64,000 nt of DNA from positions 1-64,000 of the forward strand of contig NZ_CGIH01000013.1 of assembly GCF_000983115.1 (NCBI RefSeq). The letters run 5' to 3'. The notes beneath the pieces are model-generated. The model saw only the letters and a list, made by a program, of their open reading frames with translations, ran no database searches and was not told the origin of the DNA. Of this stretch, positions 26,254 to 36,695 are shown piece by piece. The position numbers were made by a program, and so were the translations under genes. Position 1 is the stretch's first letter, and every line of letters begins with the position of its first letter. This stretch comes from Syntrophomonas zehnderi OL-4 (GTDB lineage Bacteria > Bacillota > Syntrophomonadia > Syntrophomonadales > Syntrophomonadaceae).

Positions 26254-26511
26254 TTATTGGCCTACCTGTGATTTAACAGTCTGTATGTCAGAATGGTCGG
26301 CCTGGGCAGCAGGCTTATAAAAGCCCTTTTGTTCGGCTAGCTGAAAAAGTTGATATTGGAACTGTTCATCGGAATTTCTGATCTGTTGAATAGTTGAACG
26401 CAACTGCGGATTTGCCGTTTCACCAATAAAGTTTGCATAGGTGGTCAGGCTGCTTTTGGTCATGGAGAGTATATCATTAACCATTTCTTTATCCTGCATA
26501 ATCTGTGGCAA
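26254..26511 (-). CDS. CotF-like spore coat protein (C-terminal type)
   Basis: 85 aa, helical. DKEMVNDILSMTKSSLTTYANFIGETANPQLRSTIQQ and the QYQLFQLAEQKGFYKPA ending match the coat F domain (ferritin-like helical pair). It lies 13 bases after a smaller related gene, so the two form an operon. Coat proteins assemble on the outside of the forespore. AAGGAG-type site upstream of the ATG. Confidence 0.85.
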   Translation of the reverse strand: MPQIMQDKEMVNDILSMTKSSLTTYANFIGETANPQLRSTIQQIRNSDEQFQYQLFQLAEQKGFYKPAAQADHSDIQTVKSQVGQ

Positions 26512-26524
26512 AATTATTCACTCC

Positions 26525-26713
26525 TTACGTTAAAAATGACATCAGTTTGTTGCGGGTATTAACGGCTGATTGGGCGCCCTGCTCAAACATCTGTTTTATT
26601 TGGGCATCCTGGCATTGCTGAGCATAAAAACGGAGTTTCTTTTCGGCATTAGCATGACTGCCGATTAAATGTCTGAGGTTCTGCAGTTCCATTTGGTTAA
26701 CCGTCACTATCAT
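26525..26713 (-). CDS. Small CotF-like spore coat protein
   Basis: 62 aa. MELQNLRHLIGSHANAEKKLRFYAQQCQDAQIK resembles the N-terminal helix of coat F-like proteins. First gene of the two-gene coat operon with the 85-aa protein. AGGAG lies before the ATG. Expected to be expressed in the mother cell late in sporulation; no sigma-K promoter was assigned. Confidence 0.78.
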   Translation of the reverse strand: MIVTVNQMELQNLRHLIGSHANAEKKLRFYAQQCQDAQIKQMFEQGAQSAVNTRNKLMSFLT

Positions 26714-26974
26714 TAACTCCTTTCCTGGTTTTAAACTTCATTTTTAGGATGAACTAAATAATAGAAAATATGATCGGAAAATTTATCCAGGCAAGGAGTT
26801 ATAATAGCGCAGATTTTAATATTATTAACACAGCAACATAAATAGCTCCCCGGCACTTTGTGTTTAGTGGCGGGGAGCATCGGCAGTACCCGAAGGGTGA
26901 CGCAGACTATCCCCGATAATAAAAACAATTTAAAAGCAAAATCAGCGTAAATTCGTTATCTGCGTCTATAATAT

Positions 26975-28693
26975 TTAAACTGTGAAATAGGCAATGGCTA
27001 CATTTAATTCATCAATTATTTCGGTCATTTTTTCCACGGAAGCTGCTACTTCCTGCATCTTCGCCATCTGCTCGGTCGCTACTGACTTAACGTTTTGAGC
27101 GTCAGCAGCATTCTGATCGGCAGCCGTATAGGTTTGCTGAATCGAATACAGGGCAGTTTCAGCACTGGCTGCCATTTCCTGACTGGCGGCCGACATCTCT
27201 TGCACCTGCTGATTGACTGTGCTGAAGGCTTGAATAATCTGTTCAAAGGCATCACCAGTACTGGCAACAATCTTAGTGCCATGACTGACCTCTCTGGTTC
27301 CATCCTGCATAGCCGATACGGCTCGGTTGGCTTCGTATTGTACTTCATTAATCAAAATGGCAATACGTTTGGCGGCCTCACCTGATTCTTCGGCCAGCTT
27401 GCGTACTTCCTCAGCCACCACCGCAAAACCACGTCCCTGTTCTCCGGCTCGGGCTGCTTCAATGGCGGCGTTTAAGGCCAACAAATTAGTTTGGTCGGCG
27501 ATACTGGTAATGAGATCTACAATCTGGCCGACTTCCTGAGATTTATTGCCCAAATCTGCAACGATACCGGCGGTAGTATTAACCGTCTGGTTGATAACCC
27601 CAATCTGTTCAATGGCATCACCGACCTGTCGCTGGCCATTCTCGGCTTTGTTGTGAGCAGTCAAAGCTGACGAAGCAACTTCCTGCGCATTTTGAGCCAG
27701 TTGTTGAACTGCGGCTGACATTTCATTAATAGCCTGGCGGGATTGATTGGTCATATCAGCCTGGTTGCCAGCATTGGCACTCATGATACCGGAAAGATCT
27801 GTCATATTCTGCATCATGGCAGAACAGTTTTGGGAGTTATTTAACAAGAGCGTATTGGACTGTACTATCGTGGATATTAAATGCTGGGTCTTGCCAATTA
27901 GTTCCGCCATTTTGGCCATCATCTTATTTACGCGGTTAGCCAGCCTGCCTAATTCATCATCGCTCTTTTGAGGAATCATAATGCTAAGATCACCTTCGCT
28001 GGCCCGCTCGATTCCTTGGTTAATCCTTCTAAGCGGTGCATGGACTGTATATGCAATCAGAACCGCCGCTAGAAATCCAACTAATATGCCAACTCCAGAG
28101 TAACCAATCATACTCCAACGAAAATGGTTAACCATATCATCATAGGGTGTAGACGGTACTCCCACAAACCAGATACCGATAATATTACCGGCCGCATCTT
28201 TTATAGGCTCATAGGCAGTTTCATTCCATACCCCTACGACATCAGCCCGGCCTATATAAGTTTGTCCCTGTTTTAAGACGGTTTGCACGACCTGGGCGGA
28301 AGCCTGGGTGCCAACCTGACGCTGCCCATTTTTAGTAACGTTGGTAGCTACGCGGGTATCCCCACAAAATATCGTAACATTATCACCGGTGCTCTTGCCG
28401 ATTAAATCAATAATCTGGTAATTATTTTCAATCAGGGTCGAGCCTTTATATAGCTTACCATTTTGTATATGCCAGTCTCCGGGGTACTGCTCGTTAATAA
28501 TCTCTTTACCCAGAGCTAGGTCAGATTTTAATTTCTGATGAGATGCTGTCAAGATCTTCTGGGACATAATCGATGTGGCGTAAATACCCATGACTCCAGT
28601 AACTAACATCAATATCAGGGTAAACGCAATGATCAAACGAAACTTTACATTGATACGGCGAGCCAGTAGTTCAAACTTATTCAGAAAATTCAA
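26975..28693 (-). CDS. Methyl-accepting chemotaxis protein with Cache sensor
   Basis: 572 aa. First helix at about 20-40, an extracytoplasmic single Cache domain (about 45-195; [25 protein letters not shown] split as seen), second helix about 197-222, HAMP (to about 270), then a long methyl-accepting coiled coil. The hairpin tip is well conserved ([37 protein letters not shown]). It ends without a CheR-docking pentapeptide. Senses a small ligand, possibly a carboxylate as for many sCache domains, and signals to CheA. Monocistronic, own promoter region of about 330 bases upstream. Confidence 0.92.
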   Translation of the reverse strand: MNFLNKFELLARRINVKFRLIIAFTLILMLVTGVMGIYATSIMSQKILTASHQKLKSDLALGKEIINEQYPGDWHIQNGKLYKGSTLIENNYQIIDLIGKSTGDNVTIFCGDTRVATNVTKNGQRQVGTQASAQVVQTVLKQGQTYIGRADVVGVWNETAYEPIKDAAGNIIGIWFVGVPSTPYDDMVNHFRWSMIGYSGVGILVGFLAAVLIAYTVHAPLRRINQGIERASEGDLSIMIPQKSDDELGRLANRVNKMMAKMAELIGKTQHLISTIVQSNTLLLNNSQNCSAMMQNMTDLSGIMSANAGNQADMTNQSRQAINEMSAAVQQLAQNAQEVASSALTAHNKAENGQRQVGDAIEQIGVINQTVNTTAGIVADLGNKSQEVGQIVDLITSIADQTNLLALNAAIEAARAGEQGRGFAVVAEEVRKLAEESGEAAKRIAILINEVQYEANRAVSAMQDGTREVSHGTKIVASTGDAFEQIIQAFSTVNQQVQEMSAASQEMAASAETALYSIQQTYTAADQNAADAQNVKSVATEQMAKMQEVAASVEKMTEIIDELNVAIAYFTV

Positions 28694-29028
28694 TTAATTT
28701 ATCCCCTCTCCCTATACAAACATCTGCCTGTTCCCCTAATGATTCTAGTTTTATATTATATATAGTAGTCCTTAATTTTCTAGATAATTACTTATTTTCG
28801 ATTATACCAGAATTTATTAACATGGCAACATTTACTGCTTAAGAGGAAATATGGTTAATTTTTAGTCGAGATTAAATATTCAATTAATAATGGCAATTAA
28901 TCATGAAAGGTATGGTTTAGAGAGGTATTAGTAGTAATTTTAAAATAAAACAACTTTATAAAAATGCTGCAGGTTACCCAACAGGAATCCCTGATGTGTT
29001 ATAAAGGGCACGGTTTTTGAGGACGTTA
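28694..29028. other. AT-rich intergenic region
   Basis: Holds the upstream region of the chemoreceptor gene and the 3' flank of the small SOS-type peptide gene. I see no further gene and no clear terminator. Confidence 0.4.
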
Positions 29029-29139
29029 TCATGAGAACAAAAGTATTACCCCCACCATGGAAAAATAACCAATAATAACTGTCGATATAGAAACCAGCAT
29101 GGTTTGAATAAACTCTTTTTTAGTAAAACCTGTAAACAT
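29029..29139 (-). CDS. 36-aa hydrophobic peptide under LexA-like control (TisB-like candidate)
   Basis: Small open frame with ATG at 29139, encoding 36 residues: a polar N-terminus with two lysines (MFTGFTKKEF) and a single predicted membrane helix from about residue 13 to 35. A GGTGGG site lies 3 bases before the ATG, an unusually short spacing. Its promoter has a consensus LexA box between -35 and -10. Family unknown. By size, topology and SOS-type control it recalls TisB-type membrane toxins and SOS-induced division inhibitors (inference, no sequence homology claimed). Confidence 0.6.
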   Translation of the reverse strand: MFTGFTKKEFIQTMLVSISTVIIGYFSMVGVILLFS

Positions 29140-29164
29140 AATCCCACCGCTTTCCGAAATTTTA

Positions 29165-29213
29165 GAACACAAGTTCTAAAAACATAGTATAATAGGAACA
29201 CCTGTTCTGTCAA
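29165..29213 (-). promoter_or_regulatory. Promoter with two LexA-like boxes
   Basis: On the minus strand TTGACA (29213-29208), 16-base spacer, TATACT (29191-29186). The spacer holds GAACAGGTGTTC (29207-29196), which fits the Gram-positive LexA consensus GAACRNRYGTTYC fully. A second palindrome, GAACTTGTGTTC (29176-29165), lies just downstream of the start site and fits less well. Confidence 0.8.
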
Positions 29214-29344
29214 GATGTTTGAAGAACATTATTTGAATTTCTGCAGCGATAACGACCCAAAATGTAAATCGGGTCTATAATTTTTATTTAGCCGTTTGGG
29301 GAATATTATTGTCTAAGGCATCAAACATGATATGAGGTGAAAAG

Positions 29345-31408
29345 ATGGAAAATACAACAGTGTCTAACAGATTGGCAAATGAAAAATCCCCCTACCTTCT
29401 ACAGCATGCCAAAAATCCGGTAAACTGGTATCCCTGGAACGAGGAAGCTTTTAAAGCGGCTCAAGAAGAGGAAAAACCCATTTTTTTAAGCATCGGCTAT
29501 TCGACTTGTCACTGGTGCCATGTTATGGCTCAGGAGTCTTTTGAGGATGAAGAGGTAGCCGAACTGCTGAACCGGCACTTTATTTCCATAAAGGTGGATC
29601 GGGAGGAACGGCCTGACATAGATAATATATATATGACGGTCTGCCAGGCCTTAACCGGCAGCGGGGGGTGGCCACTTACGGTTATTATGGATGCCGACAA
29701 AAGGCCTTTTTATGCAGCTACCTATCTGCCGCGCAACCAGCGGGCCGGGCTACCGGGGTTGTTGCAATTATTGCCTCGGGTTGCCGAACTCTGGGAAAAT
29801 GAACGTAATTCTCTACTGGATTCAGCTAAACAGATCAGCCTGTCCCTTAAGGAAACCGACCGTAAAGTTAAGGGTTCCCCACTTACCCAGGGGGTGCTTG
29901 ACCAGGCGTTTGAATACTACTGCCGTATATTTGACGATCAGTGGGGAGGCTTTGGGTCGGCGCCTAAGTTTCCTTCACCGCATACCCTGTTGTTTCTCAT
30001 GCGCTACTATTATTTTCAACAAGAAGATAAAGCACTGGACATGGTAAAAATAACCCTGCAGAAGATGTACCGAGGGGGAATTTATGACCATATCGGTTTT
30101 GGCTTTGCCCGTTATTCAACTGATCGCAGGTGGTTGGTGCCTCATTTTGAAAAAATGCTGTATGACAACGCTCTTTTGGCTATGGCTTATTTGGAGGCCT
30201 ATCAGCTCAGTGGGGAAGAATTCTACGCCCGGGTGGCGCGGGAGATTTTTATTTATGTTCTAAGAGACATGACCGACCCGCAAGGAGGCTTCTATTCGGC
30301 GGAAGATGCTGATTCCGAAGGGGAAGAAGGCAAGTTTTACCTGTGGACCCGGGAGGAAATAGAAAAAGTACTGGGTGATGAATCGGCACAACGCTATTTT
30401 AAAGCTTATGATATCAGCCGCGATGGCAATTTTGAAAACAAGAATATCCCTAATCTAACCCATACCACTGACTTCCTTAATAAAGGAACTGAATTTAAAG
30501 AAGCTCGCCGGAAACTATTTGACCAGCGCGAAAAAAGAATCAAACCTCTAAAGGATGACAAGATATTAACCGGCTGGAATGGGTTGATGGTAGCAGCGCT
30601 GGCCATGGGCGCACGCATCCTGAAAGATGATACCTATCTGAGCGCGGCACAAAATGCGGTTGATTTTATTCTTGCTAATCTGCGCCGTACGGATGGCAGG
30701 CTGTTGGCCAGTTATCGCGCTGGAAGGGCTGAATATCCGGCTTACGCAGCGGATTATACTTACCTTATCTGGGGACTGATTGAGCTCTACCTAGCCGGAT
30801 TTAATAATAAAAACCTTTTGGCGGCGTTGGCTCTAAACGATGAGCTTATAAAATATTTCTGGGATGAGCAAAGTGCGGGCTTGTTTTTCTATGGTTTAGA
30901 CGGAGAGCAGCTGTTAAGCCGTCCCAAGGAACATTACGATGGTGCACTGCCTTCAGACAATGCGGTGGCAGCATTTAACTTTTTAAGGCTGGCTCGGCTA
31001 AGCGGCAACGTTGATCTGGAGGATAAGGCACAAAAAACCCTGGATTATTTTACCGGCAGCATCCTGGAAAATCCCGTGGCGCATTCCTTTTGGCTGGTCG
31101 CAGTTTCTTACCAGATTTTTCCCGGACGTGAAGTGGTGGTCGCCGGTAATTCAGACAACGCCGATACCGTGGATATTTTAAATTACCTAAATTCACGCTT
31201 TGATCCCAATACCCTGATCGTCTTAAAGGACGAAAAGATTAACCAGGAGTGGGGGGGGAAGGCTCAGTATCTGCAGCCCATGCACAGCGTAAATGGCCTG
31301 ACAACTACTTATATTTGTGAAAATTATTCCTGCCGCGAGCCGTTGGTGGGGTTTGACAAGTTGTTAGAATATGACCAACGATCTGACCGGGCAGAGCGTG
31401 TGCTATAA
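29345..31408 (+). CDS. DUF255 thioredoxin-domain protein (YyaL/SSP411 family)
   Basis: 687 aa. N-terminal thioredoxin-like DUF255 domain (about 8-165) with [17 protein letters not shown] and a C55-H-W-C58 active site (STCHWCHVM), followed by an (alpha/alpha)6 barrel resembling N-acylglucosamine epimerases. Function not established; a redox or sugar-related role is suggested for the family. GAGGTGAAAAG precedes the ATG. Its 5' region abuts the LexA-like promoter of the divergent small peptide, but its own promoter is not clear. Confidence 0.88.
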   Translation: MENTTVSNRLANEKSPYLLQHAKNPVNWYPWNEEAFKAAQEEEKPIFLSIGYSTCHWCHVMAQESFEDEEVAELLNRHFISIKVDREERPDIDNIYMTVCQALTGSGGWPLTVIMDADKRPFYAATYLPRNQRAGLPGLLQLLPRVAELWENERNSLLDSAKQISLSLKETDRKVKGSPLTQGVLDQAFEYYCRIFDDQWGGFGSAPKFPSPHTLLFLMRYYYFQQEDKALDMVKITLQKMYRGGIYDHIGFGFARYSTDRRWLVPHFEKMLYDNALLAMAYLEAYQLSGEEFYARVAREIFIYVLRDMTDPQGGFYSAEDADSEGEEGKFYLWTREEIEKVLGDESAQRYFKAYDISRDGNFENKNIPNLTHTTDFLNKGTEFKEARRKLFDQREKRIKPLKDDKILTGWNGLMVAALAMGARILKDDTYLSAAQNAVDFILANLRRTDGRLLASYRAGRAEYPAYAADYTYLIWGLIELYLAGFNNKNLLAALALNDELIKYFWDEQSAGLFFYGLDGEQLLSRPKEHYDGALPSDNAVAAFNFLRLARLSGNVDLEDKAQKTLDYFTGSILENPVAHSFWLVAVSYQIFPGREVVVAGNSDNADTVDILNYLNSRFDPNTLIVLKDEKINQEWGGKAQYLQPMHSVNGLTTTYICENYSCREPLVGFDKLLEYDQRSDRAERVL

Positions 31409-31501
31409 TAATGGTAACGTCAGAGATTTCCCATTGGCTAGCTACAGGCGTTGATGAGGCACGTACCAACTTAAACTGCAAGGAAATAGGGAGGTAATAG
31501 A

Positions 31502-32062
31502 ATGGAAACGAGGGATTGTATTAAAAGCCGCCGAAGTATCCGGCGTTTTACCGGGCAACCCGTAACAAACGAGATGATTAGTGAGCTGCTGGAAGCGGTT
31601 CGCTGGTCACCTTCCTGGGCCAATACCCAATGCTGGGAAGTCGTTGTGGTGAAGGAAACCCCGGTTAAGGAAAGCCTGGTCAAACTGCTTTCTGATAATA
31701 ATCCGGGTGCCAAAGGAATTATGGAGGCCCCGGTAGTAATGGTTTTATGCGGTAAAAAAGGGATATCCGGGGCCAAAAAAGGGGTAATGCAGACCGACAA
31801 AGGTGACTGGTTTATGTTTGATCTGGGAATTGCCTGTCAAAATCTTTGTCTGGCTGCACACGACCTGGGGCTGGGAACCGTACATATTGGCAGTTTCAAT
31901 CACCAGGGGGTTGACCGGCTATTGGAACTGCCCGAGGATATTGGTTCAGTTGAGATAATCCCGGTAGGATTTCCGGCCAAAGAAGTAAACGCTCCTCCCA
32001 GAAAAGATCTGGAGAGCTTCGTGCATGCGGAAAAATATGGACAGAAGCCGGACTTCATATAG
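31502..32062 (+). CDS. Nitroreductase family flavoprotein
   Basis: 186 aa, FMN-dependent oxidoreductase. The RRSIRRFTGQPV start, the RWSPSWANTQCWEVVVV segment and the NLCLAAHDLGLGTVHIGSF flavin-binding region are typical. Substrate unknown; members of this short class reduce nitro compounds, quinones or serve in anaerobic flavin chemistry. Ribosome binding site GGGAGG upstream of the ATG. Lies alone between DUF255 and L,D-transpeptidase genes. Confidence 0.88.
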   Translation: METRDCIKSRRSIRRFTGQPVTNEMISELLEAVRWSPSWANTQCWEVVVVKETPVKESLVKLLSDNNPGAKGIMEAPVVMVLCGKKGISGAKKGVMQTDKGDWFMFDLGIACQNLCLAAHDLGLGTVHIGSFNHQGVDRLLELPEDIGSVEIIPVGFPAKEVNAPPRKDLESFVHAEKYGQKPDFI

Positions 32063-32214
32063 AAGTCGGCGAGGCATGAAGTGTTTAAAACTTCGCCTTG
32101 TCTTGTACAAATAAAGTGGCCAACCTGAAAAACCATAAATGCTTTTTGAATTTTTGGGGAAAATATGTACTGACAGATTAGAAGAATTCTCAAAAAACAT
32201 GAGGAGGTAGATCT

Positions 32215-33174
32215 GTGGTACGTAAACCCTTAATTATTATTATTGTCAGTATCTGTTTTTTTCTTCTGGTTTCAAACCAAATCGAAGCGCGGTCTGAATC
32301 AAACCAGCCATCGACCCCACCCATTCGGGTTGATAATACCGATTATCCGGTTCTGTACGTAGGGGAGCCTTGCCTGGAAGGTGAGGCTGTTTGGATGGTG
32401 CAGGCGCGGTTAAGGGATCTTGGCTATGAAATAGTACCGAATGGCAGGTATGACTTGAAAACGAGTGAAGTGGTAAGGCTTTTCCAGTTGGCCCATCATC
32501 TAAAGACGAATGGCGTTGTATCTAAATCGGAATGGGAATGTTTGATGTATGATGAACCGGACACATCCTGCTTAACCGAAGCAACGAAAAACCAACCGAA
32601 AGTTATGATAGAAATAGATATTGGAAAACATAATTTAAAGGTATTCCATGATCGGGAATTGATCAAAGAATATCCGGTTGGAGTAGGTAAATGGAAAACC
32701 CCGTCTCCCCTGGGAGAATGGAAAGTTGTAAATAAGGGAATGGGATGGGGCAATGGTTTTGGAACCCGGTGGATGGGGCTTAACGTTCCCTGGGGAATCT
32801 ACGGTATCCACGGAACCGACAAACCGTATTCGATAGGTGCCTCCATGTCACACGGCTGTATCCGTATGCGCAACCGGGATGTCGAGGATCTCTATCCCCG
32901 TATACCGGTGGGCACAACGGTTAAGATTGTGGAGAACGGTCAGATCTTTCCCAAGAACTTCAACGGACGTCCGTTGAAAAAGAAGCAGAGCGGGCAAAAT
33001 GTTGTCTACCTGCAAAGCCGACTGAAGGAAGTAGGTATTATTTTTGACAGGGCCGATGGACGCTTTGGTAGCATGACTGAATTGGCGGTAAAATATTACC
33101 AGATCTGGCATGGCTTAGAACCGACCGGCATAGCCGATGAAGCTACCTACCGGTCTTTAGGAATGATTAAATAA
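32215..33174 (+). CDS. L,D-transpeptidase with two peptidoglycan-binding domains
   Basis: 319 aa, exported by an N-terminal membrane segment or signal (LIIIIVSICFFLLVSNQI). A first peptidoglycan-binding helix bundle (about 55-110) precedes the YkuD catalytic domain (about 138-245), whose signature is YGIHGT and SHGCIRM with the catalytic cysteine. A second peptidoglycan-binding domain (about 262-318) ends the protein. Makes 3-3 cross-links or attaches proteins in the cell wall or spore cortex. Start GTG, GAGGAGG upstream. Confidence 0.92.
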   Translation: MVRKPLIIIIVSICFFLLVSNQIEARSESNQPSTPPIRVDNTDYPVLYVGEPCLEGEAVWMVQARLRDLGYEIVPNGRYDLKTSEVVRLFQLAHHLKTNGVVSKSEWECLMYDEPDTSCLTEATKNQPKVMIEIDIGKHNLKVFHDRELIKEYPVGVGKWKTPSPLGEWKVVNKGMGWGNGFGTRWMGLNVPWGIYGIHGTDKPYSIGASMSHGCIRMRNRDVEDLYPRIPVGTTVKIVENGQIFPKNFNGRPLKKKQSGQNVVYLQSRLKEVGIIFDRADGRFGSMTELAVKYYQIWHGLEPTGIADEATYRSLGMIK

Positions 33175-33217
33175 GCCGAAGAAAAGTCTAAACGTTTTAA
33201 AAATATCGAGAATAATC

Positions 33218-33259
33218 AAGCAGGCCCGAACCATGCAGCGGTTACAGGCCTGCTTTTTT
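33218..33259. terminator. Intrinsic terminator, probably bidirectional
   Basis: AAGCAGGCC/GGCCTGCTT with an inner AACC/GGTT pairing, then TTTTTT. Serves the L,D-transpeptidase and possibly the convergent carboxyltransferase gene. Confidence 0.8.
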
Positions 33260-33305
33260 AATTAGAGTTTTGGTAGCTTTTAGAGCAACTACGTCGAACT
33301 ACATC

Positions 33306-34919
33306 TTACCAGGTATCAACATAGGCATGTTTAGCATTGGCCTCATCACGAGCCGCTGCTGATTTCAGACCTCGCAGAATCCAGCGGCGGGTGTCCGCAG
33401 GATCGATAACGGAGTCTATTTCCAGATAAGAAGCCATGTTGACCGCTTTACCTCTAGCATATAATTGATCTACCAGTTTATTATACAGGGCTTCACGTTC
33501 CTGAGGATCTTCAACCGCGTTAAGCTCCTTTCGGTAACCGCTCTTAACCGCGCCTTCCAGCCCCATGGCTCCGAATTCACCTGTTGGCCAGGCCGCCGTA
33601 AAGAAGGATTCATGAAAACCGCCTCTGGCCATAGCCATTGCTCCCAGACCATAGCCGCGCCGTAACGCAACGGAGAAATATGGGACAGTAAGATGGGAGC
33701 CTATTACGAACATACGGCATACATGGCGTACCTGAGCACGTTCTTCTATATCAGGGCCGACCATGAACCCCGGGGTGTCGATAAGGGAAAGAACCGGCAA
33801 ACCATGCGCTTCACAAATCTGCATCAAACGAGCCGCTTTGTCAGCCCCCTCAGCTTCTATAGCTCCGCCCATGTGCATACAGTTATTGGCAATTAAACCA
33901 AAAGGCTTGCCTTCGATACGAATGAAACCTGTAATCATACCGCAGCCAAAATCACGTCTTAATTCCAGGAAAGAACCTTCATCTGCCAAGGTTTCAATTA
34001 CTTTGCGGACGTTATAGACCCGGCGCCGGTTTTCCGGGATCAAATTACGTAATGCCTTTTGATCCTTGACCTGCCATTCAGTTGTAGACCCTTGAAAATA
34101 CGATAGGTATTGGCGGGCAACGGCTACCGCCTCGGCATCATCTTCAACGAGAATATCCACTACGCCGTTTTTAGTCTGCACATCCATAGGGCCGACTTCT
34201 TCCGGGGTAAATGAACCCAGACCTCCGCCTTCGATCATTACCGGTCCGCCCATGCCGATATTGGAGTTTTTAGTGGCGATAATCACATCGCAGCAACCCA
34301 TTAAAGCAGCATTGCCCGCAAAGCATACGCCTGACAAGATACCTACCATGGGAACTTTGCCGCTAAGACCACCGAATAACCCAAAAGTGGACAAGTCCAG
34401 GCCAGAGATCATAACTCCGGTAGCATCAACATCCCCCGGTCTTCCTCCGCCGCCCTCGCCGAAGAAAACCAGAGGCAGGTGTTGTTCGTGGGCCAGTTTC
34501 AGCATGCGATCCATTTTTTTGTGGTTAAAAAATCCCTGGGTGCCGGCTAAAACTGTGTAATCATATGCCATCACAAAACAACGGGCTTTCTCTTCCCCAA
34601 ATTGGTTACTGTTGATTGTGCCCACGCCAGTAATCAAACCATCAGCTGGGGTTCTTTCAATAAGGTCATCGACAGAACGCCGCTGACGTTGTGCGGCGAT
34701 AGTTAATGCCCCGTATTCGATAAAACTGTCATCATCACATAGATCATAAATATTGGTGCGGGCAGTACGCTGGTTGCTTTTCTCTCGCTTGGCTACTGCG
34801 TCAGGGCGGTTTTCATCCAGACCATAGGAGTGACGTTTAATAACTTCGGCCAGCTCGGGGCGAAGTTTTTCGGTACCTGGTTCAGAATTGGTTTCATTAG
34901 TTTGGTTGGGGTTTACCAC
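33306..34919 (-). CDS. Acyl-CoA carboxyltransferase (decarboxylase alpha / propionyl-CoA carboxylase beta type)
   Basis: 537 aa of two crotonase-fold halves. The first carries the acyl-CoA site (FFGEGGGGRPGD, MGCCDVIIATKNSNIGMGGP), the second the biotin-carboxyl site (LIDTPGFMVGPDIEERA, YGLGAMAMARGG, GEFGAMGLEGAV). It moves CO2 between acyl-CoA (methylmalonyl, glutaconyl or similar) and biotin. The divergent genes at 35267-36908 encode the membrane subunits and biotin carrier of a sodium-pumping decarboxylase, so this is most likely its alpha subunit; pairing with the biotin carboxylase at 16.7 kb is an alternative. Start GTG with GGAAGGTG upstream. Controlled by the operator at 35110. Confidence 0.9.
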   Translation of the reverse strand: MVNPNQTNETNSEPGTEKLRPELAEVIKRHSYGLDENRPDAVAKREKSNQRTARTNIYDLCDDDSFIEYGALTIAAQRQRRSVDDLIERTPADGLITGVGTINSNQFGEEKARCFVMAYDYTVLAGTQGFFNHKKMDRMLKLAHEQHLPLVFFGEGGGGRPGDVDATGVMISGLDLSTFGLFGGLSGKVPMVGILSGVCFAGNAALMGCCDVIIATKNSNIGMGGPVMIEGGGLGSFTPEEVGPMDVQTKNGVVDILVEDDAEAVAVARQYLSYFQGSTTEWQVKDQKALRNLIPENRRRVYNVRKVIETLADEGSFLELRRDFGCGMITGFIRIEGKPFGLIANNCMHMGGAIEAEGADKAARLMQICEAHGLPVLSLIDTPGFMVGPDIEERAQVRHVCRMFVIGSHLTVPYFSVALRRGYGLGAMAMARGGFHESFFTAAWPTGEFGAMGLEGAVKSGYRKELNAVEDPQEREALYNKLVDQLYARGKAVNMASYLEIDSVIDPADTRRWILRGLKSAAARDEANAKHAYVDTW

Positions 34920-35090
34920 AGAATCACCTTCCTATATTTTTTGTTCGTTAAGGATAAAAAAGGAGTTACAGGTATTAAACGTAGCTGTAACCATTGTTTG
35001 CTGGAAAAACATACCACCTGCTTTCATTAACCATAATTAAATCATGAACGGATTATTTGAGCAAATCCGAAGCCAACCGTAAAAAGTATA

Positions 35091-35150
35091 TTGACAAAAA
35101 ACGATATTTTACTTAACGTTAAGTATACAGGTAGTGAAGTTTCCTTGCAA
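35091..35150. promoter_or_regulatory. Divergent promoter region with palindromic operator
   Basis: Minus strand: TTGCAA (35150-35145), 17-base spacer, TATACT (35127-35122). A perfect 16-bp palindrome TACTTAACGTTAAGTA (35110-35125) overlaps that -10. Plus strand: TTGACA at 35091-35096, whose downstream half also falls in the palindrome. A repressor bound here would block both directions. The same site occurs at 16511-16532. Confidence 0.78.
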
Positions 35151-35266
35151 GTGATATAAAGGATATAAAACAGTATTATTGCTATTTAAAACCATTATGG
35201 GGCATACTTGCTGGTAATATTGCCAACGGACAAAATCAAAATACATTATGGAAAGGCGGTGAATTT

Positions 35267-35407
35267 ATGTCATTGCCATTGCTAGTATTACTATCAGGAA
35301 TTACCGGAGTATTTCTAGTTATGATTTTCTTACAGCTTATGGTCACCTTAAGCTCCAAGCTGGCCATTTTCCTGGAGAACAAGGCTCAGTCGAAAACGGA
35401 TCAGTAA
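35267..35407 (+). CDS. Small OadG-like membrane subunit of sodium-pumping decarboxylase
   Basis: 46 aa. One membrane helix (LPLLVLLSGITGVFLVMIFL) followed by a short polar tail (LSSKLAIFLENKAQSKTDQ), the layout of OadG/MmdD-type subunits that hold the alpha and beta subunits together. AAAGGCGGTGA precedes the ATG. It lies 114 bases before the beta subunit gene in the same direction. The assignment rests on size, topology and context. Confidence 0.7.
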   Translation: MSLPLLVLLSGITGVFLVMIFLQLMVTLSSKLAIFLENKAQSKTDQ

Positions 35408-35521
35408 TTTAGAAAAAAATATTATACAGATATCACCCTAAAGCCAGGTTAATAAGTCAACTATCCTTCGCAGCAACGCAAAAAATAAGCAAAATTATAC
35501 CTAAGGGGGTAATAGAAGAAT

Positions 35522-36634
35522 ATGGAGTTTTTAACCAATATGTGGTCAACCATGGGCATTGGGAGCCTTTACTGGGGCAACGTTGTAATGTGGCTCATTG
35601 CTTTTCTATTTATCTACCTGGCTATTAAAAAGGAGTATGAACCTTTATTATTATTGCCTATTGCTTTCGGTATTCTCTTGGTAAATCTTCCCTCGGAGAT
35701 TATGACCCCTGGGGAAGGACTGCTTTGGCGTTTTTACCACTATGGAGAAGAATGGGCAGTAATACCTCCCTTGATTTTTCTGGGTATTGGGGCCATGACT
35801 GATTTTGGACCGGTTATAGCTAATCCCAAGACATTGTTGTTGGGTGCCGGAGCCCAGGGAGGAGTATATATTGCCTTTCTTGGCGCACTGGCACTGGGCT
35901 TTTCCGTATCCCAGGCAGCGGTTGTCGGAATTATCGGCGGTGCTGACGGGCCCACCACGATCTTTCTAGCTTCCAAGCTGGCCCCTGAGATGATGGGGGT
36001 GTGTGCAGTTGCAGCCTATTCGTATATGGCCTTGGTACCTGTGATACAGCCGCCTGTCATGAAACTGCTTACTACCGAAGAAGAACGCAAGATCCGCATG
36101 AAGTCTCTGCGCAAGGTATCCAAGCTGGAGAAAATATTTTTTCCCATCATTACCGCTATCATTGTAATTCTTATTGTGCCGGATGCTGCGTCTTTGATGG
36201 GTATGTTTTGTTTAGGCAACCTGTTAAGGGAATCGGGAGTAGCAGATCGCTTGAGCAATGCTGCCCAAAACGAGTTAATGAACATCGTTACCATTTTCCT
36301 GGGGGTATCAGTCGGGGCCACTATGTCGGCCGAGGTATTCTTAACACCCAAGGTTATCTTCGTATTTATTTTAGGTATTGTAGCTTTTGCTTGTGCCACT
36401 GCCTGCGGGGTATTGCTGGCCAAGTTTATGAACCTTTTCTTAAAGGAAAAAATCAATCCTTTAATTGGGGCAGCGGGGGTGTCGGCCGTGCCTATGGCAG
36501 CCAGGGTTGCCCATAAAGTCGGTTCGGAAGCTGACAAAAAGAACTATTTGCTAATGCATGCTATGGGGCCTAACGTAGCAGGTGTTATTGGCACTGCAGT
36601 TGCAGCCGGAATGTTTTTAAGTGTGTTAAAATAG
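35522..36634 (+). CDS. Sodium ion-translocating decarboxylase beta subunit
   Basis: 370 aa with about nine to eleven membrane helices. Family motifs: [51 protein letters not shown] and [19 protein letters not shown]. This subunit decarboxylates carboxybiotin and exports Na+ (GcdB/MmdB/OadB family). It would let the cell turn a decarboxylation into a sodium gradient. AAGGGGG lies upstream of the ATG. In one operon with the OadG-like peptide and the biotin carrier. Confidence 0.93.
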   Translation: MEFLTNMWSTMGIGSLYWGNVVMWLIAFLFIYLAIKKEYEPLLLLPIAFGILLVNLPSEIMTPGEGLLWRFYHYGEEWAVIPPLIFLGIGAMTDFGPVIANPKTLLLGAGAQGGVYIAFLGALALGFSVSQAAVVGIIGGADGPTTIFLASKLAPEMMGVCAVAAYSYMALVPVIQPPVMKLLTTEEERKIRMKSLRKVSKLEKIFFPIITAIIVILIVPDAASLMGMFCLGNLLRESGVADRLSNAAQNELMNIVTIFLGVSVGATMSAEVFLTPKVIFVFILGIVAFACATACGVLLAKFMNLFLKEKINPLIGAAGVSAVPMAARVAHKVGSEADKKNYLLMHAMGPNVAGVIGTAVAAGMFLSVLK

Positions 36635-36695
36635 GTCATTATAACAGGCCTGATTAAAATTATAATAGACTAATAGACTAAAGGAGGAAACGATC

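Noticed and set aside
35091-35150. Plus-strand promoter with TTGACA at 35091 as a fully defined promoter
   Set aside because: The -35 is perfect, but no good -10 exists at 16-18 bases (TAACGT only), so I describe it only as part of the operator region.
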